A DNA stretch of 25,708 nucleotides from an uncultured Acetatifactor sp. (GCA_910584235.1 CAJTZD010000052.1:1-25708), one strand, 5' to 3'; counted from the stretch's first letter, positions 14,900 through 23,502 are shown. Numbers and translations: made by a program. Notes: a model not told the origin generated them from the letters alone.

Positions 14900-15925
14900 A
14901 TGGATTATAAAAAGGCAGGAGTGGATATTGAGGCAGGGTATCGTTCGGTGGAGCTGATGAAAGCGGATGTGAAAGCGACCATGCGCCCGGAGGTGCTGGG
15001 CGGCATCGGCGGCTTTTCCGGCGCGTTCTCCATGGAGGCCATAAAGGGCATGGAGAAGCCTGTGCTCTTGTCCGGTACGGACGGCGTGGGCACGAAGCTG
15101 AAGCTGGCTTTCCTCATGGACAGGCATGACACCATCGGTATCGACTGCGTGGCCATGTGCGTGAACGATGTGGCCTGCGCAGGCGGAGAGCCGCTGTTTT
15201 TCCTGGATTATATTGCATGCGGTAAAAATATTCCGGAGAAAATCGCCGCCATCGTAAAGGGAGTGGCGGAAGGATGCAGACAGGCCGGGGCGGCGCTGAT
15301 CGGCGGAGAGACGGCGGAGCATCCGGGCATGATGCCTGAGGACGAATACGACCTGGCAGGCTTTGCCGTGGGCGTGGCGGACGAAAAAGACCTGATCACC
15401 GGGGAGCGGATAGAGGAGGGGGATCTGCTGATAGGCATAGCTTCCTCTGGGGTGCACTCCAACGGTTTTTCCCTGGTGCGCAAGGTATTCGAGATGACAA
15501 GAGAGAGCCTGGATACTTATTACGAGGAGCTGGGAGGCACCCTTGGCGAGACCCTGCTCACCCCCACAAAGATTTACGTGAAAGCGCTGCGGGCCGTTAA
15601 GGACGCGGGGGTGCGGGTAAAAGGCTGCAGCCACATCACTGGCGGCGGCTTCTATGAGAATATTCCCCGAATGCTGCCGGAGGGCATTCGGGCAAAGGTG
15701 GAAAAGCTTAGCTATGAAGTGCCGGCGATCTTCGGGCTTCTGGCACAAAAAGGGAACATAGAAGAGCGGATGATGTATAATACTTATAATATGGGACTTG
15801 GTATGGTGCTGGCCGTGGCGCCCCGGGACAGGGACAAATGCCTGGAGGCTGTCCGTGCGGCAGGTGAGACGCCCTATGTGGTGGGGTACTGCGCCGCGGG
15901 AGAAAAGGGAGTGGACATATGCTGA
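14900..15925 (+). CDS. purM: Phosphoribosylformylglycinamidine cyclo-ligase (AIR synthetase)
   Basis: The 341-residue PurM uses ATP to close FGAM into aminoimidazole ribonucleotide. Family sequences are clear: GGFSGAFS (37-44), SGTDGVGTKLKLAF near 58-71, NDVACAGGEPLFFLDY near 88-103, LIGGETAEHPGM near 133 and HITGGGFYEN near 250. AGGAGG and GAGGAG lie just before the ATG. The gene starts 37 bases after purE, and its last seven bases overlap purN, indicating coupled translation. The length is normal for the family. Confidence 0.97.
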   Translation: MDYKKAGVDIEAGYRSVELMKADVKATMRPEVLGGIGGFSGAFSMEAIKGMEKPVLLSGTDGVGTKLKLAFLMDRHDTIGIDCVAMCVNDVACAGGEPLFFLDYIACGKNIPEKIAAIVKGVAEGCRQAGAALIGGETAEHPGMMPEDEYDLAGFAVGVADEKDLITGERIEEGDLLIGIASSGVHSNGFSLVRKVFEMTRESLDTYYEELGGTLGETLLTPTKIYVKALRAVKDAGVRVKGCSHITGGGFYENIPRMLPEGIRAKVEKLSYEVPAIFGLLAQKGNIEERMMYNTYNMGLGMVLAVAPRDRDKCLEAVRAAGETPYVVGYCAAGEKGVDIC

Positions 15926-16548
15926 GAATCGTAGTGTGCGTGTCCGGCGGGGGTACCAATCTGCAGGCCATTCTGGACGCCATTGACGGGGGGACCGTTA
16001 CCAACACCCGGGTGCTGGCCGTAATCAGCAACAATCGGAACGCGAGAGCGCTGGAACGCGCAAAAGCAAACGGAATAGAGGCAAAAGTGATTTCGCCGAG
16101 AGAGTACGGCGACAGAGAGGCTTTTAACCGCGCCTTTACGGAGGAAGTAAAAGCCCTCTCGCCGGATCTGATCGTGCTGGCCGGATTTCTGGTGCGGATT
16201 CCGCCCCAGATGGTGGAGGCCTTTGCCAACCGGATCATCAATATCCATCCGTCCCTGATTCCGTCCTTTTGCGGTGTGGGCTATTATGGGCTGAAAGTAC
16301 ATGAAAAGGTACTGGAGCGGGGCGTTAAAGTCACAGGCGCCACCGTGCACTTTGTCAATGAGGGAATGGATGAGGGGCCCATTATTTCCCAGAAAGCTGT
16401 GTACATAGAGGACGGGGACACTCCGGAGCTTCTGCAGCAGCGCGTGATGGAGCAGGCGGAGTGGATCCTGCTGCCCCGGGCCATAGACGATATCGCCAAT
16501 GGAAGATTACAGATCGTTGACAATAAAGTCAGAAGACAGAAAGGCTGA
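15919..16548 (+). CDS. purN: Phosphoribosylglycinamide formyltransferase
   Basis: This 209-residue enzyme transfers formyl from 10-formyl-THF to GAR. The N-terminal SGGGTNLQAI (residues 9-18) binds the ribonucleotide phosphate. The catalytic trio Asn108, His110 (NIHPSL) and Asp151 (in NEGMDEGP) is intact. The loop after HPSL reads IPSFCGVGYYG rather than the proteobacterial LPAFKG form, as I recall for Clostridia. The start overlaps purM. An inner weak site may help, but coupling to purM is the simplest explanation. Confidence 0.95.
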   Translation: MLRIVVCVSGGGTNLQAILDAIDGGTVTNTRVLAVISNNRNARALERAKANGIEAKVISPREYGDREAFNRAFTEEVKALSPDLIVLAGFLVRIPPQMVEAFANRIINIHPSLIPSFCGVGYYGLKVHEKVLERGVKVTGATVHFVNEGMDEGPIISQKAVYIEDGDTPELLQQRVMEQAEWILLPRAIDDIANGRLQIVDNKVRRQKG

Positions 16549-16587
16549 GGACCCAGAAAGGAATGGGAGCCGGGAGAGAGGTGCGGT

Positions 16588-17865
16588 ATGAGAGTTTTGA
16601 TAATAGGCGGAGGCGGACGGGAGCATGCCATCGCGGTCGCAATGAAGAAAAGCAGCAGGCTGGACGCGCTTTACTGCGTTCCGGGAAATGCGGGAATCGC
16701 GCAGATCGCGGAGTGCGAACCCTCTATCGGGGTCATGGAATTTGACAAGATCACAGCCTACGCAAAGGAGAAAGCCATAGATCTGGTGTTCGTGGCGCCG
16801 GACGACCCGCTGGCGGCGGGACTGGTGGATGTGCTTGAGGAAGCGGGAATGCGGGTATTCGGGCCAAGGAAATGTGCGGCTATTCTGGAGGGCAGCAAGG
16901 CGTTCTCCAAGGATTTGATGAAAAAATACCATATTCCCACGGCCGGGTACGAGACCTTTGACAATGCCGGGGATGCATTGACCTATTTGGAGCATGCGTC
17001 CATGCCCATTGTCTTAAAGGCCGACGGGCTGGCCCTTGGAAAGGGCGTACTGATCTGCAATACTCTGGAAGAGGCGAGAGCCGGTGTCAGGGAGATTATG
17101 GAGGAAAAGCATTTCGGCGACGCGGGCAATGTGCTGGTGGCGGAGGAGTTCCTCACGGGCCGGGAAGTGTCCGTGCTGGCGTTCGTGGACGGTAAGACCG
17201 TGAAGACCATGACCTCGGCCCAGGACCATAAGCGGGCCCGCGACGGGGATGAGGGCCCCAATACCGGCGGCATGGGATGCTTTTCGCCCAGTCCTTTCTA
17301 TACGGAGGAGGTGGACGCATACTGCCGCAAATATATCTACCAGCCCACAGTGGACGCCATGGCGGCCGAGGGCAGGGAGTTCAAGGGCGTCATCTTCTTT
17401 GGCCTGATCCTGACGGAAGACGGGCCGAAAGTACTGGAGTACAATGCCAGATTCGGGGATCCCGAGACCCAGGTGGTGCTGTGCAGGATGAAGAATGATA
17501 TTCTGGACGTGGTAGACGCATGCATAGACGGAACCCTGGATAAAATCCGGCTTCAGTTTGAGGATAACGCAGCCGTGTGCGTGGTACTGGCATCCGAGGG
17601 GTATCCGGTGTCCTATCGGAAAGGGTTTGAGATCACGGGACTGGAACGGTTCGGGGCGGAAAGCGATTACTATTGCTTCCATGCCGGGAGCAAGACGGAC
17701 GAAAAGGGCCGCATCGTCACAAACGGAGGCCGTGTGCTGGGTGTGACGGCAAAGGCGGATACCCTGGGAGAGGCCCGCAGGAAAGCCTATGAGGCAACCG
17801 GCTGGGTTAACTTTGAGAACAAGTACATGCGCCATGATATTGGCAAGGCAATCGACGAAGCATAA
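16588..17865 (+). CDS. purD: Phosphoribosylamine-glycine ligase (GAR synthetase)
   Basis: The 425-residue ATP-grasp enzyme joins phosphoribosylamine and glycine to make GAR, the substrate of PurN just upstream. Landmarks are the N-terminal MRVLIIGGGGREHA, PVVLKADGLALGKGV-type sequence near residues 138-152, SAQDHKRARDGDEGPNTGGMG near 211-231, and EYNARFGDPETQ near 285-296 with metal ligands. GGGAGAGAGG lies before the ATG. It is the last pur gene here; purC, purF, purL, purH, purB and purK must lie elsewhere. No clear terminator follows before the next gene. Confidence 0.97.
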   Translation: MRVLIIGGGGREHAIAVAMKKSSRLDALYCVPGNAGIAQIAECEPSIGVMEFDKITAYAKEKAIDLVFVAPDDPLAAGLVDVLEEAGMRVFGPRKCAAILEGSKAFSKDLMKKYHIPTAGYETFDNAGDALTYLEHASMPIVLKADGLALGKGVLICNTLEEARAGVREIMEEKHFGDAGNVLVAEEFLTGREVSVLAFVDGKTVKTMTSAQDHKRARDGDEGPNTGGMGCFSPSPFYTEEVDAYCRKYIYQPTVDAMAAEGREFKGVIFFGLILTEDGPKVLEYNARFGDPETQVVLCRMKNDILDVVDACIDGTLDKIRLQFEDNAAVCVVLASEGYPVSYRKGFEITGLERFGAESDYYCFHAGSKTDEKGRIVTNGGRVLGVTAKADTLGEARRKAYEATGWVNFENKYMRHDIGKAIDEA

Positions 17866-17903
17866 AAGAGGTGTTCTGCAAAAGGGGATGGAGGTGTTTA
17901 CAT

Positions 17904-18356
17904 ATGGGTATTCTGGGTTCTTTAGATATGTATAATATTCCGCGGGTATGCAAGGAATGCGGCGGCGTGATGGTTTTCAAGGGAGTGGGAGAGTATCGCT
18001 GCGAGGATTGCGGCGCCGTGGACTATGATGATTACGGAAAAGTGAGATGCTATATCGAGGCAAATAAGGGGGCTACGGCAGCGCAGATAGAGCAGGCCAT
18101 CGGAGTGCCCCAGCGCACCATAAGACATCTGCTGCGAGACGGAAGGATAGAGATCACAGAGGGCTCCAAAGTATTTCTGCGCTGTGAGATCTGCGGAAAA
18201 CAGATTCGCTCCGGACAGTACTGCCCGGACTGTGAGATCAAAGTCCACCGCAATCTGGAGGAAAAGCAGAGAGAGATGCTGCACAAGGACACCCAGGGCT
18301 TTGGCCTGGATAAGAAAGGCGAAGAGGGCCAGAGGAGATTCGAAAGGAACAATTAA
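17904..18356 (+). CDS. Double zinc-ribbon protein with a central helix-turn-helix (YvyF-like)
   Basis: From ATG 17904 this is a 150-residue protein. Two zinc sites bracket a small DNA-binding-like domain: Cys16/Cys19 with Cys33/Cys36 in front, and Cys94/Cys97 with Cys107/Cys110 behind. The centre, about residues 55-86 (ATAAQIEQAIGVPQRTIRHLLRD region), looks like a MerR/winged helix recognition unit. The C-terminus is highly charged. It resembles the YvyF/TIGR03826 flagellar-operon family in layout, but no flagellar genes are nearby. The ATG has GGAGG nine bases upstream; the frame is open from 17871. A later ATG (17928) is possible. Function unknown; a regulatory role is inference. Confidence 0.65.
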   Translation: MGILGSLDMYNIPRVCKECGGVMVFKGVGEYRCEDCGAVDYDDYGKVRCYIEANKGATAAQIEQAIGVPQRTIRHLLRDGRIEITEGSKVFLRCEICGKQIRSGQYCPDCEIKVHRNLEEKQREMLHKDTQGFGLDKKGEEGQRRFERNN

Positions 18357-18376
18357 AAGCAAGGAGAAGAAGACAC

Positions 18377-19912
18377 ATGAGAAAAACAAAGGAATTGAGT
18401 GGGAGACTGTTTGGCGGCGTATTGGCCATGGTGCTGGCAATCGGTATCTTCGCGGCAGGATTCTGGGTGACTTCGCTGACAGGCTATGCTGCCGGACAGG
18501 CCAAGGTCACGGCCCCCAACGGCGCTAAGATCAGGCAGGATGCGGATACTGCCAGCACTATGGTGGGAGGCGCCGAAAAAGATAAGGTACTGACCGTTTT
18601 GGGCCAGAAGCAGGGGGCGGACGGTTATACATGGTATCAGGTGCAGGTAAACGATACCACTACCGGGTATGTCCGTGCCGACCTTGTGGAGGTGTCGGGG
18701 GATGTCCCCGCGGATGGCGCAGGAGGCGGCGAGGAGGAGCCCGCCCCGCCGGCGAATGTGTCGCAGGTGAATCCCATAGGCGCCACGGTAACGGGGGAGA
18801 GCGGTGAAATCCGGGATACGGCTTCTCTGGCAGGACAGGTTCTGGGGACAGTGCCGGGAGGAACAGAGGTGACGATTACGGGCTATCTGACGGATGCGGA
18901 GGGCGCTACATGGTTTCAGGTGAACTATAGTTCCGGAGAGACCCAGGTAAACGGATTCATGCTTCAGGACGCCTGTACTCCGTCGGGAGATCTGACACCC
19001 TTAGGCCAGGAACCTGCCCCCACAACACCGCCGGAACCGGAACCGGAGCCGGAGCCGGCCAGATACGAGATCGTGCAAAAGGACGGGAAATGGCTGTTGG
19101 TAGACAATGAAGAAAACCCGGGCAAAGGCCTTCCCATTCAGGAGCTGATGGAAGGTTACGATAAAAATGCCCAGATGTACCGTGACAGCGAGGCGAATGT
19201 GAAGAAGCAGAAGATCATCATCATCGTGCTGGTATTTCTGCTGGTGGCCGCGGTGGCGGGGATTGCATTCCTTGTCTTCAAGATTCGGGACATTATGGAT
19301 TCCCAATATTTTAACGAGGTGGAGAACGAGACCCTGCGCAGGAAGAACGCTTCCGGGGATACCGGAAAGCATAGGACTGCCATGCATACAGTAGGGCCGA
19401 AAGAGCAGCAGGCCAGAGGCGGCAGCGCCCGCCCTGCAGGCTCTCAGCGTCCCGCAGGAGCTGCAGATCAAAGGACAGCGGCTCCCGCCGGCCAGCGCAG
19501 CGCCGGAGCGGACCAGAGAACAGGCAGCGTCCAGGGCCAGCGTCCGTCGGCAGCCCGCAGCACGGCAGCCCGTCCCTCGGGCAGCGCCCAGAGCACCCGC
19601 CCCGCAGGCGGCATGCAGGGGACAAGGCCCTCGGGCAGTGCCCAGGGCGCCCGCCCGACAGGCGCTGTCCAGGGCAGTCGTCCTGCAGCCCGTCCTTCGG
19701 GCAGCGCCCAGGGCACCCGTCCTGCAGGGCATCCGTCCGGCAGCGTCCAGGGGCAGCGCCCTGTGGGCGCTCAGGGGAGGAGGCCGGAGGGCGCCCCGGT
19801 CAGGCCGCCTCAGGGGGCCAGACCCGGCCAGAAAGCCCAGCCCAAGAATTTTTTGTCCGATGAAGACGAATTTGAATTTGAATTCCTGAATTACGATGAG
19901 GATGACGAATGA
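18377..19912 (+). CDS. Membrane protein with two extracellular SH3 domains and a long repetitive cytoplasmic tail
   Basis: This 511-residue protein has an N-terminal hydrophobic signal or anchor (about 11-34, ending near GYAAGQA) and two bacterial SH3 domains (about 41-107 and 132-200; the first has YTWYQVQV and TGYVRADLVEV). A Pro/Glu hinge follows (211-228), then a second membrane segment (280-301). Residues 346-488 are rich in Arg, Pro, Gly, Ser, Gln and Ala, with 13-residue repeats, and are probably disordered. The last 18 residues are very acidic (SDEDEFEFEF and YDEDD). SH3 domains of this type usually bind cell wall. The cytoplasmic tail may bind partners or nucleic acid, which is inference. 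AAGGAGAAG precedes the ATG. Confidence 0.8.
   Translation: MRKTKELSGRLFGGVLAMVLAIGIFAAGFWVTSLTGYAAGQAKVTAPNGAKIRQDADTASTMVGGAEKDKVLTVLGQKQGADGYTWYQVQVNDTTTGYVRADLVEVSGDVPADGAGGGEEEPAPPANVSQVNPIGATVTGESGEIRDTASLAGQVLGTVPGGTEVTITGYLTDAEGATWFQVNYSSGETQVNGFMLQDACTPSGDLTPLGQEPAPTTPPEPEPEPEPARYEIVQKDGKWLLVDNEENPGKGLPIQELMEGYDKNAQMYRDSEANVKKQKIIIIVLVFLLVAAVAGIAFLVFKIRDIMDSQYFNEVENETLRRKNASGDTGKHRTAMHTVGPKEQQARGGSARPAGSQRPAGAADQRTAAPAGQRSAGADQRTGSVQGQRPSAARSTAARPSGSAQSTRPAGGMQGTRPSGSAQGARPTGAVQGSRPAARPSGSAQGTRPAGHPSGSVQGQRPVGAQGRRPEGAPVRPPQGARPGQKAQPKNFLSDEDEFEFEFLNYDEDDE
19571..19768 (+). repeat. 39-base coding repeats in the SH3 protein tail
   Basis: Three close copies of a 13-residue unit, RPSGSAQGTRPAG with small changes, occur at residues 399-411, 417-429 and 439-451. 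A fourth diverged copy (HPSGSVQGQRPVG) occurs at 452-464. The DNA copies are also similar, which suggests recent duplication and possible length variation between strains. Confidence 0.8.
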
Positions 19913-19936
19913 TCCCCAGGAAATAGAGACGTTGAG

Positions 19937-19972
19937 AACAGGGAATATTCCAAAAGGATACTCCCTGTTTTC
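19937..19972 (+). terminator. Terminator after the SH3 protein gene
   Basis: AACAGGGA at 19937-19944 pairs with TCCCTGTT at 19962-19969, with an inner imperfect stem ATTCC/GGAT around AAAA. A short T run follows. Confidence 0.7.
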
Positions 19973-20039
19973 ATACGGAGGTTTTGAGAAAACTGTGTGC
20001 GAGATTTCTAAAAAACCTCTAAAATTTCGTTTGCTTTTG

Positions 20040-20068
20040 TTGACAGTAGAGGGCGGCTGTCTTATGAT
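20040..20068 (+). promoter_or_regulatory. Strong promoter of the GntR-clpC cluster
   Basis: A consensus TTGACA at 20040-20045 is exactly 17 bases from TATGAT at 20063-20068. It is the best sigma-A promoter in the window. Transcription would start near 20075, about 20 bases before the GntR gene. No CtsR heptad repeat (GGTCAAA) is seen here. Confidence 0.8.
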
Positions 20069-20095
20069 AAACGAAAGAAACGTAAGGAGGCATGG

Positions 20096-20464
20096 ATGAT
20101 TATTGAAATCGACTTCAACAGTGAGGAAGCGTTATATCTGCAGCTGTGCAACCAGATTATCATAGGTATCGCCACTTCGCGTTTCAGGGAAGGGGATCCC
20201 CTGCCCAGCGTCCGCCAGCTGGCGGATTCCATCGGTATCAATATGCACACAGTGAATAAGGCATATACTGTCCTGAAGCAGGAGGGATATGTTAAAGTAG
20301 ACCGCAGAAGAGGGGCAGTGATCGCCATAGACGCAGACCATGTGGCGACCCTAGAGACGCTGAAGAAAGAGCTTCAGGTCATTCTGGCAAAAGGAAGCTG
20401 CAAAAATATCTCAAAAGAAGAGATTCATGAATTGATTGAAGAGATTTACGAAGACTATGCATGA
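20096..20464 (+). CDS. GntR-family (YtrA-like) transcriptional regulator
   Basis: This short 122-residue regulator has an N-terminal GntR winged helix (about 10-75). It includes the typical GDPLPSVRQLADSIGINMHTVNKAYTVLK-like recognition region (33-61) and wing (GYVKVDRRRGAVI). The remaining 45 residues are helical and too short for a ligand-binding domain, which fits the YtrA subgroup, whose members form small dimers and often repress their own operon. AAGGAGG precedes the ATG. It lies 31 bases before clpC behind a strong promoter, so it may autoregulate and control clpC. That role is inference; CtsR has this job in Bacillus. Confidence 0.88.
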   Translation: MIIEIDFNSEEALYLQLCNQIIIGIATSRFREGDPLPSVRQLADSIGINMHTVNKAYTVLKQEGYVKVDRRRGAVIAIDADHVATLETLKKELQVILAKGSCKNISKEEIHELIEEIYEDYA

Positions 20465-20495
20465 CAGAAAATAATGAGCGGAAAAGAGGATTGAT

Positions 20496-22952
20496 ATGGG
20501 TTCACAGTTTACAGAGATGGCGCAGGAGGCATTGACCCATGCGTCTAAGATTGCCGGCCGCTTAAAGCAGGGCTATGTGGGGACAGAGCACATCCTTGCA
20601 GGTCTGCTCAGAGAGCAGACAGGCGTGGCGCATAAGGTTCTGGCGGACAATCATGTGGAACTGCAGCAGGTTCTGGACATGATTCAGGAGCTGATTGCCT
20701 TTGACGGCGGCGTAGGCCTAAAGGAAAGGGGCGGGTATTCTCCCAGAGCCAGGAAGATTCTGGAGGAGGCCCACAGGCAGGCGGAGCGCTTCGGCCAGAA
20801 AGAGACCGGCACGGAGCATTTGCTGCTTGCCATCATCAAAGAGGGCGAGAATGTAGCGGTACGTCTCCTGAATACCCTCGGGGCCAATGTCCAGAAGCTG
20901 TACGCGGATACGCTGATCGCCATCGGACAGGACGGCAATCTGTACAAAGAGGATCTGGGAAGACGCATGCCCGGAAGAGGCGGCCGTCCGTCTACGCTGG
21001 ATCAGTACAGCAGGGATCTGACCGATCAGGCCAGGGAGGGGCTGCTCGACCCCTGCATCGGCAGGGAAGACGAAATCCGCAGGTTGATTCAGATCCTGAG
21101 CCGCCGCACCAAGAACAATCCCTGCCTGATCGGGGAGCCGGGAGTGGGCAAGACCGCGGTGGTAGAGGGGCTTGCCCAGCGCATCGTGGAGGGAAAAGTG
21201 CCCGCCACCGTGCGGGGCAAGAGGCTGCTGACATTGGATCTGTCGGGAATGGTGGCCGGGAGCAAGTACCGGGGCGAATTTGAAGAACGGATCAAAAGGG
21301 TTATTCGGGAAGTGACAGAAGACGGAAATGTCATCCTGTTTATGGATGAGCTGCATACGCTGATCGGCGCAGGGGGCGCTGAGGGCGCCATCGACGCCTC
21401 CAATATTTTAAAGCCCTCTCTGGCCAGGGGAGAACTGCAGATGATCGGCGCTACTACCATTGCGGAATACCGTAAGTATATCGAAAAAGATGCCGCCCTG
21501 GAGCGGCGTTTCCAGCCTGTGAACGTGGAAGAGCCCACCGAGGAGGAGGCCATCCGTATCCTGGAGGGCATCAAGGCAAAGTACGAGGATCACCACAGAG
21601 TAAACATTACCCCGGAGGCAGTGGAGGCTGCGGTCCGGTTCTCCAATCGCTATATCAACGACAGGAACCTGCCTGACAAGGCCATTGACCTGATCGACGA
21701 GGCTGCGGCCAGCGCAAGGCTGAAAGCCGTGGATATGCCGGACAAGCAGAAAGATCTGCTGGAAGAGATTAAGAAGATGGATCAGCAGATTGAACGCTCC
21801 ATCCGCATGGAGGCGTTCTCACAGGCCGTGGAGATCAAGAACAAGCAGGATGAACTGGTGAAGAAATTCCAGCGCATGAAAAAACGTGCCGAGAGCCAGG
21901 ACAGCAATCAAAAATGTGCCATAGGAGAGGATGATATCGCTGCGGTGGTGGCCATGTGGACCAAGATTCCGGTGCAGAAGCTGGCACAGAAAGAGAGCGA
22001 CAGACTTTTAAAGCTGGAGAGCATCCTCCACAAGAGAGTCATCGGCCAGGAGGAGGCAGTGGTAGCTGTGGCCAGAGCCATGCGCCGGGGCCGGGTGGGC
22101 TTGAAAGATCCCAAGCGCCCTATCGGGTCTTTCCTGTTCTTAGGCCCGACCGGCGTGGGCAAGACAGAGCTTTCCAAAGCGCTGGCGGAGGCTATGTTCG
22201 GCTCGGAGGACGCGATCATAAGGGTGGACATGTCCGAGTACATGGAGGGACATTCCGTGTCCAAAATGATAGGCTCCCCGCCCGGCTACGTAGGCTTTGA
22301 CGAGGGCGGCCAACTTTCCGAGAAAGTCAGGCGCAATCCCTATTCCGTGGTGCTTTTTGACGAAATCGAAAAAGCGCACCCGGACGTGTTCAACATTCTG
22401 CTCCAGATCCTGGACGACGGTCATATCACGGATTCCAAGGGCAGAAAGGTGAGCTTTAAGAATACGGTGCTGATCATGACCTCCAATGCCGGGGCACAGC
22501 GGATTGTGGATCCCAAGAACCTGGGCTTTGCGGCCAGGAGCGATGAGAAGCAGGAGCATGAGCGTATGAAATCCGGGGTCATGGAAGAGGTGAAGCGGAG
22601 CTTCAAGCCGGAGTTTATCAATCGAATTGATGACATTATTGTCTTCCATCAGCTGAATCCCGGGAATATGAAAGATATCGTAGGTCTGCTCTCATCGAAT
22701 CTTCATGACCGCTGCCTGGCCCAGATGGACATCAGGCTGACGCTGACAAGCGCCTTAAAGGAGCATTTGGTGGAGAAGTATTCGGATGCCAAGATGGGTG
22801 CGAGGCCCCTGAAGCGGGCTATCCAGTCCGTGGTGGAGGATGCTTTGGCGGAGGAAATCCTCTTAAAACGGGTTCAGCCCGGAGACAGCGTGTCTGCCGG
22901 TTTCAAGAACGGCAAGGTCTGTTTTACAGTAAAAGAGGCACTAAAAGCGTAA
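20496..22952 (+). CDS. clpC: ATP-dependent Clp protease ATPase subunit ClpC
   Basis: This 818-residue AAA+ unfoldase feeds proteins to ClpP. It has two N-terminal Clp_N repeats (1 to about 150), a first ATPase domain with GEPGVGKTA near 214-222, and a coiled-coil middle domain with a UVR-like segment (about 425-460). The second ATPase domain has GPTGVGKTE near 551-559 and Walker B VVLFDEIEKAHPD near 620. The tripeptide in NLGF (near 675) matches the ClpP-contact loop of Clp ATPases, and the C-terminal D2-small domain follows. Length and order are typical. The usual mcsA and mcsB genes, which make and use arginine phosphate in the Bacillus system, are not adjacent. Confidence 0.96.
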   Translation: MGSQFTEMAQEALTHASKIAGRLKQGYVGTEHILAGLLREQTGVAHKVLADNHVELQQVLDMIQELIAFDGGVGLKERGGYSPRARKILEEAHRQAERFGQKETGTEHLLLAIIKEGENVAVRLLNTLGANVQKLYADTLIAIGQDGNLYKEDLGRRMPGRGGRPSTLDQYSRDLTDQAREGLLDPCIGREDEIRRLIQILSRRTKNNPCLIGEPGVGKTAVVEGLAQRIVEGKVPATVRGKRLLTLDLSGMVAGSKYRGEFEERIKRVIREVTEDGNVILFMDELHTLIGAGGAEGAIDASNILKPSLARGELQMIGATTIAEYRKYIEKDAALERRFQPVNVEEPTEEEAIRILEGIKAKYEDHHRVNITPEAVEAAVRFSNRYINDRNLPDKAIDLIDEAAASARLKAVDMPDKQKDLLEEIKKMDQQIERSIRMEAFSQAVEIKNKQDELVKKFQRMKKRAESQDSNQKCAIGEDDIAAVVAMWTKIPVQKLAQKESDRLLKLESILHKRVIGQEEAVVAVARAMRRGRVGLKDPKRPIGSFLFLGPTGVGKTELSKALAEAMFGSEDAIIRVDMSEYMEGHSVSKMIGSPPGYVGFDEGGQLSEKVRRNPYSVVLFDEIEKAHPDVFNILLQILDDGHITDSKGRKVSFKNTVLIMTSNAGAQRIVDPKNLGFAARSDEKQEHERMKSGVMEEVKRSFKPEFINRIDDIIVFHQLNPGNMKDIVGLLSSNLHDRCLAQMDIRLTLTSALKEHLVEKYSDAKMGARPLKRAIQSVVEDALAEEILLKRVQPGDSVSAGFKNGKVCFTVKEALKA

Positions 22953-22968
22953 AAATTTTTCAAAAATT

Positions 22969-22997
22969 TTGTAGAAAAAGACAGGGATTTATATTAT
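22969..22997 (+). promoter_or_regulatory. Promoter between clpC and the 137-residue gene
   Basis: TTGTAG at 22969-22974 is 17 bases from TATTAT at 22992-22997. The transcript would carry an untranslated leader of about 80 bases. Confidence 0.5.
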
Positions 22998-23020
22998 ACT
23001 AAAAGTAAGCAGTTGTTCGT

Positions 23021-23039
23021 CACTCCCTCTGGGGGAGTG
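23021..23039 (+). promoter_or_regulatory. Hairpin in the leader of the 137-residue gene
   Basis: CACTCCC at 23021-23027 pairs with GGGAGTG at 23033-23039. A second GGAGTG follows at 23041-23046 and could pair with the same left arm, so two alternative structures are possible. No T run follows. Confidence 0.4.
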
Positions 23040-23085
23040 CGGAGTGAAACAGACAGAATACGATAAAATGCAGGAGGGTTAAGAC

Positions 23086-23499
23086 ATGGCAGTGGTGGAG
23101 GAGTTGATTCGCAGCGAATCGAACGGCGCTATCAGTTTCGGCAATCATAAACTGGAGAAAAAGGCCAAGGTGGAGGATTACCAGCATGCGGGAGACCTGT
23201 TAAAGGTAAAGACCTGCAGGGAGATCACCAAGCTGGAGAAAAACGGCTCTTTCCTATATGAATCCGTGCCGGGTACCAGTGTTCTGGACTTTGCGGAAAA
23301 GGCTGACGGTGTGGAATTTGTGGTAGAGGGGGACGAAGATGCCCAGATCACCATCGGACTTGCGGACGATACTGCCTATGAGGTGTTCGTAGGCGGGGAG
23401 AGCATTGGGGCGATCAAGACGAATCTCGGGGGAAAGCTCTCCTTAAGCGTAGAGCTGGAGAAAGCCGATGAGGTTCCCGTAAAGGTGGTACAGATATAG
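23086..23499 (+). CDS. Conserved protein of unknown function between clpC and radA
   Basis: The 137-residue product is acidic and soluble. It has no signal peptide, membrane segment or cysteine motif beyond a single Cys near residue 45. The C-terminal half (about 68-137) looks like a beta-rich domain (FVVEGDEDAQITIGLADD, then GGESIGAIKTNLGGKLSLSVELE). From memory, relatives in Lachnospiraceae have been labelled endosialidase, but I see no glycosidase active site and would not use that name. GGAGGG lies before the ATG. It ends three bases before radA, whose ATG lacks a good ribosome binding site, so the two are probably coupled. Confidence 0.7.
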   Translation: MAVVEELIRSESNGAISFGNHKLEKKAKVEDYQHAGDLLKVKTCREITKLEKNGSFLYESVPGTSVLDFAEKADGVEFVVEGDEDAQITIGLADDTAYEVFVGGESIGAIKTNLGGKLSLSVELEKADEVPVKVVQI

Positions 23500-23502
23500 A
23501 GA

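Noticed and set aside
14681..15748. Long minus-strand open frame of 355 codons opposite purE/purM
   Set aside because: It lies wholly under purM and the end of purE, whose motifs and ribosome binding sites are clear. It is His/Arg/Leu-rich, as expected of the complement of a GC-rich gene, and shows no domain.
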